Shown: one piece after another, positions 1 to 9,278 of the stretch
Numbering within the stretch: the first letter of the stretch is position 1
How the letters are laid out: the number at the start of each line of letters is the position of its first letter
From: an uncultured Moraxella sp.
GTDB lineage: Bacteria > Pseudomonadota > Gammaproteobacteria > Pseudomonadales > Moraxellaceae
DNA length: 55,939 nucleotides
Reading direction: 5' to 3'
Assembly (NCBI GenBank): GCA_943908425.1
Contig: CALTTC010000013.1
Span: 1 to 55,939 of the forward strand
The notes under the pieces: generated by a model
Told to the model about the DNA's origin: nothing
Database searches by the model: none
The model's input: only the letters and a program-made list of their open reading frames with translations
Translations under genes and position numbers: made by a program

Positions 1-1282
1 TGGTTAGGCTCCAATCACCAGTTGCTGGGTCTTTGCTTGCTGTGACAGTAACAGGGTTGCCCATTTCGTCATTGAAATCAACAACGACTTTGTCAGCAGC
101 TGGTGATGGGGTGACGGTCACTGAACCATCTGCAGGGTTGGCATCAACACTAGGCACACTGATTACGGTAGCAGAGTCTGTCGTGCTGCGAATAGGTGTT
201 GTTTGAGTCGCAGTAACTTCTGTGCCAGGTTGAATTTCACTAGCAGGGATTAGTAGGTCGCCTTTACTTTCCGAAAATGGCGACTTAACAGCCCAAACTT
301 TCTCACCTTTGTCGTTAGTGATTTTATCTATCACCACAGTTTGTGGCTTACCGTTGGCATCGGTATAATTGACAGTTACAGAAGTTGCGTTATCTGCGGT
401 AGAGATGGCAACTATCTTGCCTCCATCGGTTAAATCAACACTGACTGGGCTTCCGTCTACAGTAGCAGTAGCTGCAGGGCTTGCACCTTGTGGGGTGGTT
501 TGGGTGCCAATAACTGTACTACCGTCTTTAATTGCTGGCGCAGGGATAGTTACCACACCTGTTGCGGGATTAACAACTACGCCTTGTGGTGCATTCGGTA
601 CTACCCAATTACCGGCAGGGTCTTTGCTGACAACAAGATTGACTGGTGCGCCGTTTTCATTGGTGAAATTGATATTAACAGTAGTAGCATTAGGTGCTGG
701 GGTCACAGTCACTGAGCCGTTGTCGTCAGCAGTCACCATTGGCGCAGGGGCAGTAGGTGCTACTGGTTGTGAGCTGCCTTTATCGTCGTCTTTAGCAATG
801 GCAGCGCCAACAGCGGCTAAACCTGCAAGACCAACTAACCAGGGCAACGCGTTAAATCCAGCAGCGGCTGGTGCGGCTTCTACCCACCAAGGAGCGCCGT
901 AAGCATTACCACCTAGGGCTTGACCTTCGATATCGCCTGGGGCTAGTTGGGTAACATAGTCGGCAATCTCGCCAGTATCTGGGATGTAATAGTAATACTG
1001 ACCATCTTCGGCAAGACCGATAAGACCAGTGTCACCCGCCTCGTAATAACCTTCAATAATTAAATCTGCTTCGTTACCGTTTTCTTCAAAAGAAACGTGC
1101 AAGTCTTTACCAGAACGTTTGGTAACAATGTGGTCAGGAGCGCGTCCTGTTGCACTATTGATAAGCTCGTAATTGACACCTTTTTGTGCCTTGATGATGG
1201 TGGGCTGACCATCTTTGGTGATAACCGTGGCTTGTGCCTCGGTTTGTGTTTTGCCATTTACTTTGACAATAATTTGTTTCAT
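1..1282 (-). CDS. Bap-like large surface adhesin, N-terminal 427 codons (cut by window edge)
   Basis: Reading leftward from an ATG at 1282-1280, the frame stays open to base 1, so only the N-terminus is present. A ribosome site (AAGGAA) lies 8-13 bases before the start. The first ~125 residues resemble the BapA-prefix domain of biofilm-associated proteins and include a run of four tyrosines. A short hydrophobic segment follows (starts PWLVGLAGLAAVG), then a charged KDDDK stretch. From about residue 185 come Ig-like repeats of roughly 90-100 residues, each with a VTVTP-like strand, an 'NGxPV' turn and a 'TQTTP' end; two full repeats and part of a third are visible. There is no classical Sec signal, as expected for large adhesins exported by type I secretion. 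It lies 22 bp downstream of an OmpA-family gene on the same strand. Family from pattern; secretion route inferred. Confidence 0.8.
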   Translation of the reverse strand, partial: MKQIIVKVNGKTQTEAQATVITKDGQPTIIKAQKGVNYELINSATGRAPDHIVTKRSGKDLHVSFEENGNEADLIIEGYYEAGDTGLIGLAEDGQYYYYIPDTGEIADYVTQLAPGDIEGQALGGNAYGAPWWVEAAPAAAGFNALPWLVGLAGLAAVGAAIAKDDDKGSSQPVAPTAPAPMVTADDNGSVTVTPAPNATTVNINFTNENGAPVNLVVSKDPAGNWVVPNAPQGVVVNPATGVVTIPAPAIKDGSTVIGTQTTPQGASPAATATVDGSPVSVDLTDGGKIVAISTADNATSVTVNYTDANGKPQTVVIDKITNDKGEKVWAVKSPFSESKGDLLIPASEIQPGTEVTATQTTPIRSTTDSATVISVPSVDANPADGSVTVTPSPAADKVVVDFNDEMGNPVTVTASKDPATGDWSLT

Positions 1283-1304
1283 AAGATTTCCTTACTGGTG
1301 ATAA

Positions 1305-2261
1305 TTAGTTTTTGGGGATAGCGATGATAACGCGACGGTTTTCGGCACGTCCAGCAGCAGTATCATTACTGGCAATAGGGCGAGCTTCACCGTATCCGTA
1401 GGTATAAATGCGTGATGCCATGATACCGTGGCGACTCACCAAAGCATTTTTAACCGCATCGGCGCGACGTTGTGATAGACGCTCATTATAGCTTGCGTCC
1501 CCAGTTGAGTCTGTGTGCCCTTCAATAGCAATTTCAGCGCCAGGATACTGGGCTAAAAAGGCAGCTGCACGGTCAATTTCAGCAAGATACATAGGTTTAA
1601 TCACGCTTTTATCGTGATCAAACAAGATATTTAAGCGTAAAGTAGGGATTTGTTGTTCCACCACTACAGGCGCTCTTACAGGTACTGTTGCTGACGCAGG
1701 ATTTGCCACAACGACTGGCTGCTCAACAACCACAACAGCAGGCTGTACAACTGGTGCTGCAGTGACAACTGGCATAGCGCCACAGTTATCGCTTTGGTGG
1801 CGACTGATTTGGTGAACTTGCATGTTGGCAGTACTTAGCAATTTTTTGGCATCAGCCTCGCTTAGTGGGCTTAGCTTTGGTTGATAGCGACTGTCTACAT
1901 CCACATAAACATACTGTACTTGACGTGGCGCTAGACCAATGGTGAAAGCGTTGGCGGACAAGTCATTGGTCAATGCTTTAGTGGGCATTGCCGAAATTTG
2001 TACACTGCCACTACATACCACTTCGGTGGCGTAATGGTTGTCTTGCAAGCTTGTAACAAAACGGTCATCCAAGGCAATATTGGTATTCGCATCGGTGCTT
2101 AAGCCTTTATTAGCACGGATAAAAACAAGCGCTGATTGATTGCTGTTTAGCGTTGGCATTTGCCAAGCGGTAGCACTTGATGTCTGCCACGTTGGCATAG
2201 CAACGGCGCTGGCGGAACAAATGGACAGAGTAAGTAACATACTCAAACGTTTTAACTGCAT
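1305..2261 (-). CDS. OmpA-family outer-membrane protein with C-terminal peptidoglycan-binding domain
   Basis: 318 residues. The first ~21 form a Sec signal peptide ending in SAVA, with mature protein starting MPTWQ. The middle contains a low-complexity V/P/A-rich linker (about residues 165-200). The last ~110 residues form an OmpA domain: ILFDHDKSVIKP, then EGHTDSTGDASYNERLSQRR, the classic peptidoglycan-binding signature, then GYGEARPIASN and NRRV near the end. The domain should anchor the protein to the cell wall, with the N-terminal part in or at the outer membrane. It is the upstream partner of the Bap-like gene with a 22-bp gap, so the two are probably co-transcribed. In Acinetobacter, Bap-like adhesin loci commonly carry an OmpA-motif gene, so a role in presenting or exporting the adhesin is plausible but inferred. 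Confidence 0.88.
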   Translation of the reverse strand: MQLKRLSMLLTLSICSASAVAMPTWQTSSATAWQMPTLNSNQSALVFIRANKGLSTDANTNIALDDRFVTSLQDNHYATEVVCSGSVQISAMPTKALTNDLSANAFTIGLAPRQVQYVYVDVDSRYQPKLSPLSEADAKKLLSTANMQVHQISRHQSDNCGAMPVVTAAPVVQPAVVVVEQPVVVANPASATVPVRAPVVVEQQIPTLRLNILFDHDKSVIKPMYLAEIDRAAAFLAQYPGAEIAIEGHTDSTGDASYNERLSQRRADAVKNALVSRHGIMASRIYTYGYGEARPIASNDTAAGRAENRRVIIAIPKN

Positions 2262-2339
2262 AACATCTCCCTAGGTAAATAAACTCAAAAATCAGCTTAA
2301 GTGTTGTGCTAATATTTGACTGGTGGTTGTAACCTGCCT

Positions 2340-2345
2340 ATTATA
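2340..2345 (-). promoter_or_regulatory. Candidate -10 box for the ompA-bap pair
   Basis: A perfect TATAAT on the minus strand, 79 bp upstream of the OmpA-family start codon. No good -35 box sits at the normal distance (a TTGCAA is only 9 bp upstream), so this is a tentative call. Confidence 0.3.
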
Positions 2346-2362
2346 CTACTTTTATTGCAACT

Positions 2363-2384
2363 TTGGGGCTAAAAATAGCCCCAA
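2363..2384 (-). terminator. Perfect 9-bp hairpin downstream of miaE, weak U-tract
   Basis: TTGGGGCTA, four A's, TAGCCCCAA: a perfect 9-bp stem with a 4-base loop, about 70 bp past the miaE stop codon. The minus-strand flank is not T-rich, so it may be a weak or Rho-assisted terminator, or it may act on the other strand. Confidence 0.35.
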
Positions 2385-2455
2385 TGGTTATTTTATTACG
2401 ATAAAAGGCAAAAAGGAATGATATATGTGCTATTGTTGTTTTATAACAACTAAAA

Positions 2456-3169
2456 CTAGCACTGATTGGGGATGAAATCAAGTACAATCTCTTGACTTGG
2501 CTTGCCACTATGAAAGCGAAACTGGGTGTCTTCGCTAGTAATTAGCGCCGCCTCTGTTGCTCGAAAAAACGCTACTCGTTCGGCAATATCTTCATCACTT
2601 AGACTTTGAGCAAGTGCTAGATAATCCTCATAATGGCGACTTTCTGACTTTAATAGATAGCGATAATATCGCGCTAGCTTGGGGTCGTTATCCTCAATGA
2701 CGCAAGCCAAAGTCGCAAAGCGTTCACACGAGCGTGCTTCAATAAACGCCCCAATGATTAGCACATCAATCATTGCCGCTGGCTCAAAGGTTCTTTTATG
2801 CTGTAGCAAGCCTTTGGCATAACGTCCTGCAGGCAGATGCGCCCATTTGATGCCACGCTCCGCCATTAGCGTTAGCACTTGGTCGTAATGGAGCATTTCT
2901 TCACGCACAAGTTGGGCAAGCTTTTGTTGTAAGTCGCTATGCACCTCGTAGCGGAATAATAAATTCATCGCCGTGCCCGCCGCCTTTTTTTCGCAGTTGG
3001 CGTGGTCAAGCATTAATAATGGCACATTATCTTTGGCAAGAGCAACCCATTCGCTTGGCGTACTCGCTCCCAAAAATTTATGAATATGGCTAATGTCGTG
3101 CACGGGCTTGCTACGCGTGGTAATTACTGCTAAATCGTCGTCGGTACTAAAGTAGGTGGGTTCAGTCAT
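2456..3169 (-). CDS. miaE: tRNA-(ms2io6A37) hydroxylase MiaE
   Basis: 237 residues. MiaE is a non-haem di-iron monooxygenase that hydroxylates the isopentenyl group of ms2i6A at position 37 of tRNAs reading UNN codons, after MiaA and MiaB. It is a ferritin-like helical bundle; the carboxylate and histidine ligands are visible in REEMLHYDQV, IEARSCERF and ESRHYEDY, with the early FLG, WV and LLMLDHANCEKKAA segments typical of the family. Start is the ATG at 3169; the ribosome site before it is weak. Divergent from the porin gene. Oxygen dependence of the reaction fits an aerobic organism. Confidence 0.92.
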   Translation of the reverse strand: MTEPTYFSTDDDLAVITTRSKPVHDISHIHKFLGASTPSEWVALAKDNVPLLMLDHANCEKKAAGTAMNLLFRYEVHSDLQQKLAQLVREEMLHYDQVLTLMAERGIKWAHLPAGRYAKGLLQHKRTFEPAAMIDVLIIGAFIEARSCERFATLACVIEDNDPKLARYYRYLLKSESRHYEDYLALAQSLSDEDIAERVAFFRATEAALITSEDTQFRFHSGKPSQEIVLDFIPNQC

Positions 3170-3298
3170 TGTCTTACGTCGCTTAAAAATTTAACTTATT
3201 ATAATGAAAAATAGCGCTAGGTGTGATGGTTTTTGCTTATTAGTGGCAGGTTGGTAGTAAATAGTGCCATATTTTTAACAAATTTATGCAAAAAGGGC

Positions 3299-3326
3299 TT
3301 GCAAATTTTCTAAAAGTTGTTATTCT
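3299..3326 (+). promoter_or_regulatory. Candidate promoter of the porin gene
   Basis: TTGCAA at 3299-3304 and TATTCT at 3321-3326 with 16-bp spacing, giving an untranslated leader of about 80 bases before the porin start at 3416. TTGC-type -35 boxes recur before greA, rpsF and rplU in this window, which adds some support. Confidence 0.4.
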
Positions 3327-3415
3327 ATCCAAAAGGTAAGTTTTCGTAACCAATGTAAATATTGCGTTGCTAAAACTATTGTTGAGCTTTTTTGCTCTTT
3401 TATGGAGAAGTTTGT

Positions 3416-4447
3416 ATGAAAAAACTATTGCTAGCCACTGCCATTGCTGGATTATCAGTGAGTGCACAAGCCGCGCCTACCGTTTATGGTAAAGTTTTCT
3501 TAACTGTTGATGCTGGTAATGTAGAGACTACCTACAATTCAGCAATTAAGCAAGTATCAGAAGACAGCAATGAAAGCGGTTTGAACTCTAATGGTTCACG
3601 TATTGGTCTAAAAGGCTCAGAAGCCTTAACAGCAAATACCGATGTACTTTACCAGCTTGAGTACGGCGTAAAGGTTGATGATAACAGCAGCAACTTTACC
3701 TCTCGCGATACCTATTTAGGGGTGGCTAACAAACAATACGGTACTTTGCTTGCAGGGCGCTTAACAACTATTGACGACAACGTTGATTTCGCTAGCGTTC
3801 TTAAAGGCAATAACGTTGCCGATATCGGACCTTCATTTAATGCACCACGTGCCAATAATGCTTTCGCTTATGTTTCACCGAACTACAATGGCGCGCAGTT
3901 TTTGGCAATGTATGGTCTAGACAGCGACAATGATAAAAACAGCATTGACAACGAAGACCAATTCGGTGTGGCGGCGACTTATAGCACTGGTCCTATCAAT
4001 GCAGGGGCTTCTTACATTACTCACGGTGATGACCATCACGTGCGTGTGTCAGGCAACTACGCTGTATCGCCAATGCTAACAGTAGGTGCGTTGTATCAAA
4101 TTTCTGAATTTGGCGTTGCCGCTAAAAATCAAAAAGCGAGCCCATTTGGTGTGGTTGGTGACAAAAAAGAAAACACCCTAATGGTTAGTGGTGAGATGAA
4201 AACTGTAACGCCTTGGACAGCTTATGGACAAGTAACGTTGATTGATAATGTTGCAGGTATTGATGGTCGTGAGTCTTTTGGGTTAGGTGTTGGCGGTAAA
4301 TATGCCTTTACTCAAGCAGCGACTGGACATCTATATACCGGTTATGTGAAGTCTGACCGCAAAAACGTTGTGTATAATGGTGCAGTTTATGACACTCAAA
4401 AAGACAGCGGTTTTGGTATTGGCGGCGGTCTTGAATACAAGTTCTAA
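3416..4447 (+). CDS. Gram-negative general porin
   Basis: 343 residues from the ATG at 3416, preceded by a clear GGAG ribosome site; an upstream in-frame start at 3392 would add residues ahead of the signal peptide and is rejected. Residues 1-19 (MKKLLLATAIAGLSVSAQA) are a textbook Sec signal. The mature protein starts APTVYGKVFLTVD, like the first strand of neisserial and Moraxella-type porins. Alternating amphipathic strands follow, with motifs such as GSRIGLKGSEAL, DTYLGV and NNAFAYVSPNYNG, and the protein ends in GGGLEYKF with the terminal phenylalanine needed for beta-barrel assembly. It should be an outer-membrane trimeric diffusion channel. Monocistronic: own promoter region and a strong terminator. 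Confidence 0.92.
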   Translation: MKKLLLATAIAGLSVSAQAAPTVYGKVFLTVDAGNVETTYNSAIKQVSEDSNESGLNSNGSRIGLKGSEALTANTDVLYQLEYGVKVDDNSSNFTSRDTYLGVANKQYGTLLAGRLTTIDDNVDFASVLKGNNVADIGPSFNAPRANNAFAYVSPNYNGAQFLAMYGLDSDNDKNSIDNEDQFGVAATYSTGPINAGASYITHGDDHHVRVSGNYAVSPMLTVGALYQISEFGVAAKNQKASPFGVVGDKKENTLMVSGEMKTVTPWTAYGQVTLIDNVAGIDGRESFGLGVGGKYAFTQAATGHLYTGYVKSDRKNVVYNGAVYDTQKDSGFGIGGGLEYKF

Positions 4448-4465
4448 TTTACAAGCTTAGACCAC

Positions 4466-4494
4466 AAAAACCTGTCTTAATGGCAGGTTTTTTA
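4466..4494 (+). terminator. Intrinsic terminator of the porin gene
   Basis: AAAAACCTG pairs with CAGGTTTTT (CCTGTC with GGCAGG in the core) around a short loop, followed by a T run, 19 bp after the porin stop codon. Confidence 0.88.
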
Positions 4495-4648
4495 TTATTA
4501 AGCTTTTGGCACGGTGGGTAATCTTGCTGTTATTTTTAACCATCATTCTTTGGCAAAAATTTTGCTGATTTTATAAAAAAGCGATTTTGCCCCTATATTT
4601 TTTTAGCATTTTCTAGTAAAATTCTGTTTTACCAATTAGGCAAAGCAT

Positions 4649-6304
4649 ATGACAACAAATCTCACAACCCATTTTATTTTTGTGACAGGTGGCGTGGTAT
4701 CATCGCTTGGCAAGGGCATCTCGGCGGCATCGGTGGCGACACTGTTAGAAGCTCGTGGGCTAAAAGTAACGATGGTAAAAATGGACCCTTATATCAATGT
4801 TGATCCAGGGACGATGAGTCCTTTTCAGCACGGTGAAGTATTTGTTACCGAAGATGGGGCGGAGACCGACCTTGATTTGGGCTATTATGAACGCTTTTTA
4901 AAATACGCCAAAATGAGTAAATTAAACAATTTTACCAGTGGACGAGTGTATCAAGACGTCTTGGAAAAAGAGCGTCGTGGCGATTATTTGGGTAAGACAG
5001 TGCAGGTGATTCCTCATATCACTGACAACATCAAAGCACGTATTTTAAAAGCAGGGACAGGCTTTGATGTGGCGATTATTGAGATTGGCGGTACGGTTGG
5101 CGATATTGAAAGCTTGCCATTTATGGAGTCGGTGCGACAATTACTGGTTGAGCTTGGGCATAACCGCTCAATGCTGATGCATTTAACGTTATTGCCTTAT
5201 ATTGCATCAGCGTCCGAGCTTAAAACCAAACCAACCCAGCATTCGGTCAAGGAGTTGTTGTCCATTGGTATGCAGCCCGATGTGCTTATTTGCCGTACAG
5301 AGTATGACGTAGATGAAGAGACCAAACGCAAAATTGCCTTATTTACCAACGTTGCCCCAAAGGCGGTGATTGTCTGTAAAGACGCACGCAGTATTTATGA
5401 AATCCCCCGCACCTTTTATGAGCAAGATGTTGATGATTTGATTTGTCAGCGGTTTGGCTTTCAGTTGCCCGAAGCGGATTTGTCCGATTGGGACGCAGTT
5501 TGCGACAATTTATTTAATCCAGAATTTAGCGTCCAAGTGGCAATGGTGGGCAAATATGTAGAATTGCCAGATGCGTATAAATCGGTCAATGAAGCCTTAT
5601 TGCACGCAGGTATCACCAACCGTGTCAAGGTGCAAATCAATTATATTGATGCCGAACGCTTGCAACAAGACAATGTGGCAGACACCTTAAAGCACGCCCA
5701 CGCCATTTTAGTGCCGGGGGGGTTTGGTGAGCGTGGCACAGAAGGCAAGATGCACGCCATTGGTTTTGCTCGTGAAAATGGCATACCTTATTTGGGTATT
5801 TGCTTGGGTATGCAGCTTGCGGTGATTGAATTTGCTCGCAATAAGGCAGGGTTAAAGCACGCCACATCAACCGAATTTGACAAAAAAACCCCTGAGCCGA
5901 TTATTGGGCTAATCACCGAATGGACGGACGAACACGGCGAGCTACAACAGCGTTCTGACCGCTCAAATTTGGGTGGCACAATGCGATTGGGGTCGCAAAC
6001 GTCGTTATTAAAACAAGGCACAAAAATCCGAGATATTTATGGTCAAGCACAGATTGTGGAACGCCATCGCCATCGCTATGAGGTGAATAACCGCTTTATT
6101 GATACCATTGAACAAGCAGGGCTTACCATATCGGGCTATTCACCGCAAAATTTGGTGGAAAGCGTAGAGATTGGCGACCATCCGTTTTTTGTGGCGGTGC
6201 AATTTCACCCAGAATTCACCAGCTCGCCAAGGGGCGGACACCCGCTATTTGCCAGCTTTATTGCCGCCGCCAAACAGCGTTATGCCAAGCAGTCATCGCA
6301 GTGA
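4649..6304 (+). CDS. pyrG: CTP synthase
   Basis: 551 residues, close to the usual ~545. Converts UTP, ATP and glutamine to CTP in the cytoplasm. The N-terminal synthetase domain has FVTGGVVSSLGKG, KMDPYINVDPGTMSP and EIGGTVGDIES. The C-terminal class I glutamine amidotransferase domain has its oxyanion motif PGGFG, the nucleophile Cys in LGICLGMQLA (about residue 385), and the His-Glu pair in QFHPEF near the end. Starts at an ATG with a modest AGG-type ribosome site. First gene of the conserved pyrG-kdsA-eno-ftsB-ispD order, although a 613-bp gap separates it from kdsA. Confidence 0.97.
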   Translation: MTTNLTTHFIFVTGGVVSSLGKGISAASVATLLEARGLKVTMVKMDPYINVDPGTMSPFQHGEVFVTEDGAETDLDLGYYERFLKYAKMSKLNNFTSGRVYQDVLEKERRGDYLGKTVQVIPHITDNIKARILKAGTGFDVAIIEIGGTVGDIESLPFMESVRQLLVELGHNRSMLMHLTLLPYIASASELKTKPTQHSVKELLSIGMQPDVLICRTEYDVDEETKRKIALFTNVAPKAVIVCKDARSIYEIPRTFYEQDVDDLICQRFGFQLPEADLSDWDAVCDNLFNPEFSVQVAMVGKYVELPDAYKSVNEALLHAGITNRVKVQINYIDAERLQQDNVADTLKHAHAILVPGGFGERGTEGKMHAIGFARENGIPYLGICLGMQLAVIEFARNKAGLKHATSTEFDKKTPEPIIGLITEWTDEHGELQQRSDRSNLGGTMRLGSQTSLLKQGTKIRDIYGQAQIVERHRHRYEVNNRFIDTIEQAGLTISGYSPQNLVESVEIGDHPFFVAVQFHPEFTSSPRGGHPLFASFIAAAKQRYAKQSSQ

Positions 6305-6917
6305 TGGGCGGTGTTTTAAGTGCCTTGTTAATTAACCACGACTATTGATTGGTACATCGGCATTGACAAATTAGGATTGACAAAGGTGAGCGTTGCTGTA
6401 GAGCTAACTTAACCAAGCCAACTTGATAAAGCGAACTTTGTCAATTTAGATTGGTTAAATTGATGATTTGTTAAATGGTTTGTTAAACTTGTATTGATAG
6501 GCCTAATTTATCAAATCTAATTGATGGAGTTAAATTGATAGATAATTGATGTACGCTTGCTTTGCTTAATTTGTGCCAACTGAATAAAGTTAAGCTACAT
6601 AAAGGTAGGGTAGGCTACACAAAGCCAAGTTGCACAAAGGTAGGTTGTGCCAATCTAGGTTATAAACCCAAACAAGCTTAAAGCGAATGACAATATAGGC
6701 GACATAAGTGGATTATGATAAGTGCTTGTATAGGTAAGTTGTGAAAGCTAAAGTTAAAGGTATAAATTGAGATAAGTTAAGTGGCATAGTAGGTCAGTTA
6801 AATAATAGGGTACTTTTATATGTAGTGCTTTACGTTTATCAAGTTTAAAAAGTTTTTATTTAACAAAATTTATTTAACAAGCCTTTAGCTTTATAATAAG
6901 GATTTGATAAACAGCCC
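6305..6917. other. 613-bp AT-rich gap with short imperfect tandem repeats
   Basis: No supported gene. It holds degenerate short tandem copies: ATTGACAAATTAGG at 6362-6375 followed at once by ATTGACAAAGGTGA, and a roughly 19-bp unit in three imperfect copies around 6594-6650 (GCTACATAAAGGTAGG, GCTACACAAAG, GCACAAAGGTAGG). A small GCACAA/TTGTGC inverted repeat lies at 6632-6650. A TATAAT at 6892-6897 may be the -10 box for kdsA. Confidence 0.6.
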
Positions 6918-6977
6918 TTGTCGGTTATAGCGATGGCTGATGACAAGGTTTTACAATTTTTGTTGCTAAGAGAAAAA

Positions 6978-7853
6978 ATGATGACTCAGGCTATTGCTCA
7001 ATCAACCATTACTATCCCCACGCCAGGCGGAGCAAGTATCGCTGTCGCTAACGATTTGCCGTTTGTGCTATTTGGCGGTATGAATGTGCTAGAAAGTGCT
7101 GATTTGGCGTTTGAGATTGCCGAGACTTACAAAGCGGTTTGTCAGCGTTTACAAATTGGTTATGTCTTTAAGGCAAGTTTTGATAAAGCCAATCGCTCAA
7201 GCATTCATTCATTTCGTGGGTTGGGGCTGGATAAGGGCTTACAGTTATTGGCGGATATTAAAGCCAAATTTAACGTGCCTATCATCACTGATGTGCACGA
7301 GCCGTATCAGGCGGTGGCGGTAGCAGAAGTGGCTGATGTTTTACAGCTACCTGCGTTTTTATCACGGCAAACCGACCTTGTGGTTGCCCTTGCCAAGACA
7401 GGCAAAATCATCAATATCAAAAAAGCTCAGTTTTTGGCCCCCCACGAGATGCGACATATTTTGCAAAAATGCCTAGAAGCAGGCAATGACCGCTTGATGC
7501 TTTGCGAACGTGGCTCGGCATTTGGTTATAATAATTTGGTGGTGGATATGCTTGGGCTGGATGTGATGAAGGCGTTTGATGTGCCAGTGATTTTTGATGT
7601 TACCCACAGCCTACAAAAGCCGGGTGGGCGTAGCGACAGTGCCGATGGACGGCGTAAGCAAATCGCAACACTTGCCAAGGCAGGGATAGCAACAGGGCTT
7701 GCAGGGCTATTTTTGGAGGCACACCCAGACCCTGATAAGGCAAAATGTGATGGCCCTTGTGCCTTGCCGTTGTCGCAGTTAGAGGCGTTTTTGGGTCAAA
7801 TCAAATCGCTTGATACGCTGGTAAAAAGCTTGCCACCTTTGGTTATTGACTAA
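6978..7853 (+). CDS. kdsA: 3-deoxy-8-phosphooctulonate synthase (KDO-8-P synthase)
   Basis: Condenses arabinose-5-phosphate with phosphoenolpyruvate to make KDO-8-phosphate for lipopolysaccharide. 291 residues from 6978 (family ~280-290). The frame is open back to a TTG at 6918, but an AAGAGA ribosome site just before the ATG pair at 6978/6981 favours these; 6981 has the better spacing. Signature segments: LFGGMNVLES, FKASFDKANRSS, RGLGLDKGLQ, TDVHEPYQ, QLPAFLSRQTDL, KKAQFLAP, CERGSAFGY, FDVTHSLQKPGG and LEAHPDPDKAKCDGPCALP. The Cys in DKAKCDGP is typical of the family. Lies between pyrG and eno as in many gammaproteobacteria. Confidence 0.95.
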   Translation: MMTQAIAQSTITIPTPGGASIAVANDLPFVLFGGMNVLESADLAFEIAETYKAVCQRLQIGYVFKASFDKANRSSIHSFRGLGLDKGLQLLADIKAKFNVPIITDVHEPYQAVAVAEVADVLQLPAFLSRQTDLVVALAKTGKIINIKKAQFLAPHEMRHILQKCLEAGNDRLMLCERGSAFGYNNLVVDMLGLDVMKAFDVPVIFDVTHSLQKPGGRSDSADGRRKQIATLAKAGIATGLAGLFLEAHPDPDKAKCDGPCALPLSQLEAFLGQIKSLDTLVKSLPPLVID

Positions 7854-7858
7854 AGCTT

Positions 7859-7902
7859 GGCTAAACGGCAGTTAGGCTAAATGATAGTTAGGCTAAACGA
7901 TA
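7859..7902. repeat. Three imperfect 16-bp tandem copies between kdsA and eno
   Basis: GGCTAAACGGCAGTTA, GGCTAAATGATAGTTA and GGCTAAACGATA follow one another directly after the kdsA stop codon. No function is evident; similar short duplications occur in other gaps of this window. Confidence 0.75.
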
Positions 7903-7956
7903 AAAAAGTTGTTCACTGATTTTTTTAAATTTACTATGCTTTAAAAGGATAAAACA

Positions 7957-9273
7957 ATGTACGCTGAAAATCAAAAACAAACCATACAAATCAAAGACAT
8001 TCGTGCCAGAGAGATTTTGGATTCTCGGGGCAATCCAACGATTGAGGCGGACGTAATTTTGGCAAATGATGTCTGCGGACGTGCTTCTGTTCCTAGCGGG
8101 GCATCAACAGGCTCTCGTGAAGCCATTGAACTGCGTGATGGCGACAGCAAACGCTATGCAGGCAAAGGGGTTAAAAAAGCGGTCGCCAATGTCAATAGTC
8201 AGATTCGTAGTGCGTTGATGGATGTATCGGCAGATGAACAAGCCCATATTGATGAGATTTTAATCAATCTTGATGGCACGCCCAATAAAGCCAATTTGGG
8301 GGCAAATGCCACGCTTGCGGTATCGCTTGCGGCCGCTCGGGCGGCCGCTCGCTCACAAGGGCTACATTTGTATCAATACATTGCCAAGTTGCGTGGGCAA
8401 ACCGCTTTGACAATGCCTGTGCCGATGATGAACATTTTAAATGGCGGGGCTCACGCTGACAATACGGTAGATATTCAAGAGTTTATGATTGAGCCTGTGG
8501 GCTTTACAAGCTTTTCTGATGCTTTGCAAGCGGGGACGGAGATTTTTCACGCCCTAAAATCGGTACTAAAATCGCAAGGACTAAACACGGCGGTGGGCGA
8601 TGAAGGAGGGTTTGCCCCTAATTTGCGTAGCAATGAAGAAGCGATTACGGTGATTATGCAAGCCATTGAACAAGCAGGTTATCAATCAGGTAAGGACATT
8701 TATTTGGCACTGGACTGTGCTGCGTCTGAATTTTATAAAAATGGGCAATATGTGCTGGCAGGCGAGGGCAATAAGTCTTTTGATTCACAAGGTTTTAGTG
8801 ATTATTTGGCAAATTTGGTGCGTCAATACCCCATTATTTCTATTGAAGATGGGCTAGATGAATCTGACTGGGAAGGCTGGGCGTATTTGACGCGTATTTT
8901 GGGTGATAAAGTGCAACTGGTGGGCGATGATTTGTTTGTAACGAACCCTACCATTTTGCAAACAGGCATTGATAAAAAAATCGCCAATGCCATTTTAATC
9001 AAATACAACCAAATTGGCACCCTGTCTGAGACGCTAGATGCTATTTATCTTGCCAAAAAACACGGCTACGCCACGGTGATTAGTCATCGTTCTGGCGAAA
9101 CTGAAGACAGCACCATTAGCGATTTGGCGGTGGGGGTAGCGGCTGGACAAATCAAAACTGGCTCGCTGTGTCGCTCTGACCGTGTTGCAAAATACAACCA
9201 ATTATTGCGTATTGAACAGCAAGTAACGGCGGTATATCGTGGGCGAGCTGAGTTTATTGGGCTACGAGGCTAA
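7957..9273 (+). CDS. eno: Enolase
   Basis: 438 residues. Interconverts 2-phosphoglycerate and phosphoenolpyruvate; in many gammaproteobacteria it is also an RNA degradosome partner. Opens IKDIRAREILDSRGNPTIEAD, with PSGASTGSREAIELRD, NLGANATLAVSLA, MNILNGGAHADN, QEFMIEP, GDEGGFAPN (catalytic Glu), LALDCAASEFY, SIEDGLDESDW, GDDLFVTN, KYNQIGTLSET and SHRSGETED, so all magnesium and catalytic motifs are present. Good AAAGGA ribosome site at 7943-7948. Only 5 bp separate its stop from ftsB. An extra octapeptide before the usual start is unremarkable. Confidence 0.97.
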   Translation: MYAENQKQTIQIKDIRAREILDSRGNPTIEADVILANDVCGRASVPSGASTGSREAIELRDGDSKRYAGKGVKKAVANVNSQIRSALMDVSADEQAHIDEILINLDGTPNKANLGANATLAVSLAAARAAARSQGLHLYQYIAKLRGQTALTMPVPMMNILNGGAHADNTVDIQEFMIEPVGFTSFSDALQAGTEIFHALKSVLKSQGLNTAVGDEGGFAPNLRSNEEAITVIMQAIEQAGYQSGKDIYLALDCAASEFYKNGQYVLAGEGNKSFDSQGFSDYLANLVRQYPIISIEDGLDESDWEGWAYLTRILGDKVQLVGDDLFVTNPTILQTGIDKKIANAILIKYNQIGTLSETLDAIYLAKKHGYATVISHRSGETEDSTISDLAVGVAAGQIKTGSLCRSDRVAKYNQLLRIEQQVTAVYRGRAEFIGLRG

Positions 9274-9278
9274 AGGCA

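Noticed and set aside
369..902. 177-codon plus-strand frame opposite the adhesin
   Set aside because: It is the antisense of the Bap-like frame; its Thr/Val/Gly/Ala-rich composition mirrors the repeats on the other strand.
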